The position numbers and the translations under genes are program-made. A stretch of DNA of 29,640 nucleotides, taken from assembly GCA_039024295.1 (NCBI GenBank), contig JBCDIQ010000019.1, forward strand, positions 1 through 29,640, given 5' to 3'. Under the pieces are notes generated by a model that worked only from the letters and a program-made list of their open reading frames with translations, had not been told where the DNA came from and ran no database searches. Positions 26,060 through 29,640 of this stretch are shown here, piece by piece. Source of the DNA: JBCDIQ01 sp039024295. GTDB lineage: Bacteria > Bacteroidota > Bacteroidia > J057. Numbering within the stretch: position 1 is the stretch's first letter; each line of letters begins with the position of its first letter.

Positions 26060-27613
26060 TTATAGGTTCCTGTCCTCCCCCATTTCAAAAAGAGAGTAAG
26101 TTCGACTCTCATTGTGAAGTCGGTCCAGAGAAGTTACCACATATTGTAAAGGACCTGGAAATGGTACTTCAAAGCTCATATGCTCGTCCCGAGTGGTGCC
26201 CATCAGGTAGCGGGAATCTCCCAATCGCACGGGGCTTCCTTCGGGGAATACATAAACTGCGTAATAGGTGGCGGTGTCTCCATCAATCGCAGGGGCAGGA
26301 GCCTCCCAGTTCAATAATGCTTTATCCCCCAAAATTTTTCCTCTAAGAAACTCTGGACCATGAGGAGGAATCCAGTCTTTCCAAGGCATGGACGGTACGA
26401 TAGCAGGCTTTCTGTACACCTGATCGCGTAGCTGTCGCTCCACCTTCATCGGATTGTGGTCAAAGGAACTGTAGCTAAAGAATAGGCTACCGCTTACCTT
26501 GGCACGCTGGCGATTTAAGTGAATTTGATGAGGCAATTGCGCTGGCTGACGCCAAGCTGCATATTTTCCTTCCTTGGTTTTGTACAGTGCTTGCCCGATG
26601 TATAAATGACGCCCATACGTGTTATTGGTCCACCAGTTAAGCAAATTGTTATAGGGCGCATGGGGAAAATCAATGCCAAAATAGAACTGGGGCGCAACAT
26701 AATCGATCCAGCCAGATTGGAGCCATTTCCGCACATCTGCATGCAGAATGTCATAGGCCGCATGGTAGAGGCGGGTGTCCGAACCGCGAGGGTCTTTGTT
26801 TTTATTCCGCCAAACTGCTGTTGGGCTGATGCCAAACTTCAAGTGGGTCTTGATCTGTGTGAGGCTGTCATGCAACTGAGAAACAAACCTGTCGACGTTA
26901 TCTCTTCTCCAGGCTTCTTTACCTGACGCCCCTCTTGTTCGGTACCTGTTGTAAGTAGCATCGTCGGGAATGGATTCACCAGCAATGGGATATGGGTAGA
27001 AATAATCATCCAGGTGCACGCCATCGATGTCATAGTTCCGAGCTACCTCTGAAATCACCTTCACCACATGGTTCCGTGCTTCCGGACGCCCTGGGTCCAA
27101 GTATAAGCTGTTGCCATATTTGAAGCACAATTCAGGACTTCTTTTAGAAATGTGATTTGGAGAGATGCTGCTGAAGCGCGTATGCGAAACCGCACGAAAA
27201 GGGTTAAACCAAGCATGAAATTCCAGGTTTCGTTTATGTGCCTCTTGAATCATAAAGTCAAGCGGGTCGTAATAGGGAGATGGTGCCTTCCCTTGCGTTC
27301 CGGTCAGTACAGAAGACCATTGCACGAGTTTACTTGGATACAACGCATCCCCACAAGGGCGTACCTGGACCACGACAGCATTCATGTTCAGGGATTCCAC
27401 TCTGTCGAGGATTTTGAGAAATTCTTGTTTCTGTTCTCGCACAGAAAGACCAGCACTTGAGGGCCAGTCAATGTTGTGGACAGATGCAACCCAAACAGCC
27501 CGAAATTCACGTTTCGGGTGCGGAGCATCGGGTTCTACATGGTTACTACAAGCAGCAAGGGGAGCGATTAACATACAGAGCAGCCAAAGGTGCTGCAGGA
27601 TTCGTTGGAGCAT
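26060..27613 (-). CDS. Glycoside hydrolase-like GHL10 lipoprotein (DUF187/YngK-like)
   Basis: 517 residues from the ATG at 27613, chosen over 27688 because it opens a lipoprotein signal (MLQRILQHLWLLCMLIAPLAAC, lipobox LAAC). The GHL10 (beta/alpha)8 barrel starts with REFRAVWVASVHNIDWP and continues with NAVVVQVRPCGDALYPS, EFHAWFNPFRA, YDIDGVHLDDYFYP and KFGISPTAVWRN. These segments match the family's conserved barrel strands, with Asp/Glu candidates in HLDDYF. A C-terminal ~100-residue beta domain (fibronectin-like, PPHGPEF...) follows. Family members are thought to act on peptidoglycan or polysaccharides. Anchoring should place it at the cell envelope. It is the first gene of the minus-strand run with LOG, Nudix and GGT. 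Confidence 0.9.
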   Translation of the reverse strand: MLQRILQHLWLLCMLIAPLAACSNHVEPDAPHPKREFRAVWVASVHNIDWPSSAGLSVREQKQEFLKILDRVESLNMNAVVVQVRPCGDALYPSKLVQWSSVLTGTQGKAPSPYYDPLDFMIQEAHKRNLEFHAWFNPFRAVSHTRFSSISPNHISKRSPELCFKYGNSLYLDPGRPEARNHVVKVISEVARNYDIDGVHLDDYFYPYPIAGESIPDDATYNRYRTRGASGKEAWRRDNVDRFVSQLHDSLTQIKTHLKFGISPTAVWRNKNKDPRGSDTRLYHAAYDILHADVRKWLQSGWIDYVAPQFYFGIDFPHAPYNNLLNWWTNNTYGRHLYIGQALYKTKEGKYAAWRQPAQLPHQIHLNRQRAKVSGSLFFSYSSFDHNPMKVERQLRDQVYRKPAIVPSMPWKDWIPPHGPEFLRGKILGDKALLNWEAPAPAIDGDTATYYAVYVFPEGSPVRLGDSRYLMGTTRDEHMSFEVPFPGPLQYVVTSLDRLHNESRTYSLFEMGEDRNL

Positions 27614-27832
27614 GTGAGAACAGAATATACTTTTGATGTACAAACACAATTCCATCTTGTGCCAGATTGCAACATATTCTGTCCACATATTTGAACATCC
27701 TCTGCAAGATATTGGTCGATTCTATTATTGAACTGGTCGATAATTGGGAATTTTTGCTAACTCTTTAAAAACACCTCCCCGTTATTTTTCGTGTAACCAA
27801 TAGATATTTTTCATTTTAACTACCTAAAGCTC

Positions 27833-28009
27833 ATGGGAATTCTTGAAATCATCCTTGTAATTGTTCTTCCTCCATTGGCCGTTTTATTGCGATTCGGTTT
27901 AACTGGAAAATTTTGGGTAAACCTTTTGCTGACCATTCTGGGCTACATTCCTGGTTTGATTCACGGTGTATACGTTATGGCGCAGGATGATGCCCGTCGT
28001 CATCCATAG
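27833..28009 (+). CDS. YqaE/Pmp3 family small membrane protein
   Basis: 58 residues, short enough to be missed by ORF callers with a length cut-off. The family signature is clear: LVIVLPPLAVLLRFGLTG makes the first membrane helix, and NLLLTILGYIPGLIHGVYVM makes the second. A short charged tail (AQDDARRHP) follows. Pmp3/YqaE proteins are two-helix inner membrane proteolipids, linked in yeast to membrane potential and cation tolerance and in bacteria to stress responses. The ATG at 27833 directly precedes the family N-terminus. A terminator hairpin lies 31 bp after the stop, so it is probably a single-gene unit. Confidence 0.93.
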   Translation: MGILEIILVIVLPPLAVLLRFGLTGKFWVNLLLTILGYIPGLIHGVYVMAQDDARRHP

Positions 28010-28040
28010 ACGATTAAATTGTATAGTTTTTAGATCAATA

Positions 28041-28080
28041 TTCCCTGTCGATGGTCAATTATCGGCAGGGAAAGCTTTTT
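28041..28080 (+). terminator. Intrinsic terminator after the YqaE-like gene
   Basis: TTCCCTGTCGAT (28041-28052) pairs over 12 bp with ATCGGCAGGGAA (28061-28072), with one G-T wobble and an 8-nt loop. AGCTTTTT follows. It is one of the strongest hairpins in the window. Confidence 0.8.
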
Positions 28081-28169
28081 GGGAAAAATGATGTTGGAAA
28101 TAAACGGGTAGGTTGTAGCTATCAGGCTTGTTGAAAAGGCAAACCCACCGATAATCTTTCAGAATTAGG

Positions 28170-28199
28170 TTGTTCAATGTTGGGCTTGCACCATTTTTG
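28170..28199 (+). promoter_or_regulatory. Candidate promoter for the Rieske protein gene
   Basis: TTG (28170-28172) is followed after exactly 19 nt by CATTTTTG (28192-28199), a 7-of-8 match to TAnnTTTG. The predicted transcription start near 28206 leaves a leader of about 16 nt before the ATG at 28222. This is consensus matching only. Confidence 0.38.
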
Positions 28200-28221
28200 C
28201 CAGATAAGCTAAAAAAACCAG

Positions 28222-28566
28222 ATGGACCCTACAGAAACCAACCAACAGACGTGGCTAGCCATTCGCCATCCACATCTTGATAAATTAAAAGAAGCCCCTG
28301 GAGGCCAGCTAGAGGTAAAGGCAGGCCGGAAAAGCTTGTGCCTTGCAAAAATCTTTGATGACTGGTATGCAACCGATCTATTGTGCCCTCACATGGAGGC
28401 TCCACTTTCTAGGGGTAAAGTAACAGCTGAAGGACAAATTGTTTGTCCTTGGCATCAATACGTCTTTGACCTAAAAACAGGTGCTTGTAAGGAGGTGGAG
28501 AGCTTGACACTGAAGACCTACCCCGTTAAACTGGAAGGGGATGAAGTGTTGGTGCTGCTGGATTAA
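28222..28566 (+). CDS. Rieske-type [2Fe-2S] ferredoxin
   Basis: 114 residues. The Rieske cluster-binding motifs are C55-P-H57 and C75-P-W-H78, separated by 17 residues. The CPHMEAPLSRGKV and IVCPWHQYVFDLKTGAC segments match the ferredoxin-like Rieske proteins related to NirD and dioxygenase ferredoxins. It has no signal peptide, so it is probably cytoplasmic and passes electrons to an oxygenase or reductase that is not in this window. A ~25-residue N-terminal extension precedes the beta-rich domain. Its stop interlocks with the stop of the convergent TPR lipoprotein gene. Confidence 0.93.
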   Translation: MDPTETNQQTWLAIRHPHLDKLKEAPGGQLEVKAGRKSLCLAKIFDDWYATDLLCPHMEAPLSRGKVTAEGQIVCPWHQYVFDLKTGACKEVESLTLKTYPVKLEGDEVLVLLD

Positions 28567-29180
28567 ATGCGACGGGTACCGAGTTCCCTATGAAGTTCGT
28601 CGATTTGCTCTTTCAGATGTTCCTTGCTAGGAGCAATTTCTAGCATTTTCTCCAGTGCTTTCAGGGCAGATCGCTTATCTCCGATGGCCAAAAACATGGA
28701 TGCTGCACCTGAAAGTGCCCCAAAATGTCTGGGCTCAAGCCGTAGCGTTTCATTGACATCATCGAGTGAGCGTTTGAAATCTCCGCGAAGGTAATAGGCC
28801 GTAGCGCGTTTGTTCCACGCCTCGGCATAGTCAGGGAGGGAGTCAATAACCACGGAAAAATGGTTAATTGCGCGGTTATAATCACCATTTGCCATGTCTC
28901 GGATGCCCTCTTGCATCAACACGTCCATACCAGCAGAACCACTTTCCATCCAGAGTTCCCAGATTTCCTCTTCTAAGAATTGAATTTCAACGGGACTTTC
29001 TGTTTGCTTTAAGCGTCCAAAAAACTCGGTTAATTGTTGTTCTCGGGGTTCTCCAGTCATATTGAGCGAGTGTTTTGGCGGAGGCACACTACCGGAGTTG
29101 TTTTGGGGAGATGGTTGGCAAGCCATTATCAGCACCAAACATCCACACCACAGCATTCCAACCGAACTGAGTCCGCGCAT
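28563..29180 (-). CDS. TPR-repeat lipoprotein
   Basis: 205 residues from the ATG at 29180. An in-frame ATG at 29324 would overlap the next gene and lacks a signal. The N-terminus MRGLSSVGMLWCGCLVLIMAC ends in a lipobox-like Cys followed by QPSPQNNSG. After a linker, about three TPR units are visible at residues ~100-200. DYNRAINHFSVVIDSLPDYA, AEAWNKRATAYYLRGDF and GDKRSALKALEKMLEIAPS show the typical W/Y-A-G-Y-A-P positions. It is probably a periplasm-facing lipoprotein acting as a protein-interaction scaffold. It lies 52 bp downstream of the fusion gene and overlaps the Rieske gene by 4 nt at the stop codons. Confidence 0.85.
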   Translation of the reverse strand: MRGLSSVGMLWCGCLVLIMACQPSPQNNSGSVPPPKHSLNMTGEPREQQLTEFFGRLKQTESPVEIQFLEEEIWELWMESGSAGMDVLMQEGIRDMANGDYNRAINHFSVVIDSLPDYAEAWNKRATAYYLRGDFKRSLDDVNETLRLEPRHFGALSGAASMFLAIGDKRSALKALEKMLEIAPSKEHLKEQIDELHRELGTRRI

Positions 29181-29232
29181 GAGAAATAAAAATATAAAGC
29201 AATAGTTCCCTAACCGAAATTTGTTGAAAAAG

Positions 29233-29640
29233 TTATTTTTCGTCCAATAGGGCTGTGGATAAATCTGCCGCAAGTGCTGCATTGTGCCTAACAAGGGCAA
29301 TATTTGATACCAGGCTGTGGCCATCGGATAACTCTTTGATCCTGTTCAAAAGATAAGGGGTCAAGGCTTTTCCAGAAATATTTCTAGCCTCAGCTTCTTC
29401 AACAATAGAGCCTGTACTTGGCCCTAAACGGTCTTCTTCACGAAGCTCCCGCATTCTTTGTATATCATCAGAGAGATCATATGCCTCACCACTTATTAGT
29501 GCTTCGCAAATCCTAACGGCAGCCTTAGCTGCATATCGTCCAACAGATTCTTCCATATAAGCGAAGACCACATTGTAAACGCCGTATTCCCCATAACCTC
29601 TAGTTCTTCCAAAGCCTACATCCATGCCTGCCAAGGTTTG
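29233..29640 (-). CDS. Partial gene: cyanophycin synthetase N-domain joined to a PsuG C-terminus (possible fusion or chimera; 5' end cut by window)
   Basis: 135 residues are visible, and the frame is open to the window end. The first ~88 residues read as the end of the cyanophycin synthetase (CphA) N-terminal domain: GVYNVVFAYMEESVGRYAAK, YDLSDDIQRMRELREEDR and LGPSTGSIVEEAEARNI. In CphA this is followed by an ATP-grasp and then a Mur ligase domain, both absent here. The reading frame instead continues with SGKALTPYLLNRIKELSDG and SLVSNIALVRHNAALAADL to the stop. That is the C-terminal signature of pseudouridine-5'-phosphate glycosidase (E. coli PsuG ends GKESTPFLLARVAELTGGDSL...SNIQLVFNN). 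The junction lies about 29374-29400, where both families have an E-A-E-A-x-x-I-x-GK-like stretch. A full CphA or PsuG activity is not expected from this ORF as read. Confidence 0.72.
   Translation of the reverse strand, partial: QTLAGMDVGFGRTRGYGEYGVYNVVFAYMEESVGRYAAKAAVRICEALISGEAYDLSDDIQRMRELREEDRLGPSTGSIVEEAEARNISGKALTPYLLNRIKELSDGHSLVSNIALVRHNAALAADLSTALLDEK

Noticed and set aside
27614..27688. N-terminal extension of the GHL10 lipoprotein
   Set aside because: The start at 27613 gives a clean lipoprotein signal with an LAAC lipobox, which the longer form would bury.
29181..29324. Longer start for the TPR lipoprotein
   Set aside because: It would overlap the upstream gene by about 90 nt and place the lipoprotein signal at residue 49.

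Overview
The window looks like a chromosomal segment of a free-living Bacteroidota, most plausibly a Saprospiria/Lewinella-like lineage (inference). Three large secreted proteins end in type IX secretion (T9SS) sorting domains. One of them is a 2,313-residue surface protein built from about 21 Ig-like repeats. Most starts lack a clear Shine-Dalgarno sequence, and a few intergenic regions carry Bacteroidota-type promoter elements (TTTG/TTG about 17-19 nt before a TAnnTTTG-like box). No rRNA, tRNA, CRISPR array or insertion sequence was seen.

Layout. Positions 1-3182 hold two tandem T9SS cargo genes, the first cut by the window edge. A convergent M3-family oligoendopeptidase (3195-4922) is divergent from an unrecognised helical-repeat protein (4982-6460). 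Positions 6636-8916 form a compact plus-strand cluster of two related lipoproteins, a group III truncated haemoglobin and a lipid-anchored azurin, closed by a strong hairpin. The giant minus-strand adhesin fills 9040-15981. Next come a rhodanese-type lipoprotein and an aldose/sorbosone-type sugar dehydrogenase (16152-17878).

Positions 17920-20693 look like a small accessory island between housekeeping genes. It holds a two-gene ABC-type ATPase plus TOPRIM-like module with a 4-nt overlap, resembling OLD/PARIS/Gabija-type anti-phage systems. Beside it is a small antitoxin-like gene overlapping a decayed RelE/ParE-type toxin that carries two in-frame stops. Housekeeping resumes with divergent fabH and asnS (20741-23255). 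A minus-strand run follows: gamma-glutamyltransferase, Nudix hydrolase, LOG-family nucleotide phosphoribohydrolase and a GHL10-type glycoside hydrolase lipoprotein (23288-27613).

The right end has a 58-residue YqaE/Pmp3 membrane peptide with a terminator, a Rieske ferredoxin, a TPR lipoprotein and a gene cut by the window edge. That last gene is a surprise: its visible N-terminal part reads as cyanophycin synthetase, but its last ~46 residues read as the C-terminus of pseudouridine-5'-phosphate glycosidase (PsuG). It is either a genuine in-frame gene fusion or deletion, or an assembly chimera.

The best candidates for something new are this fusion, the ATPase-TOPRIM pair, the lipoprotein/haemoglobin/azurin cluster with its uncharacterised repeated domain, and the three-domain higher-order repeat inside the giant adhesin.
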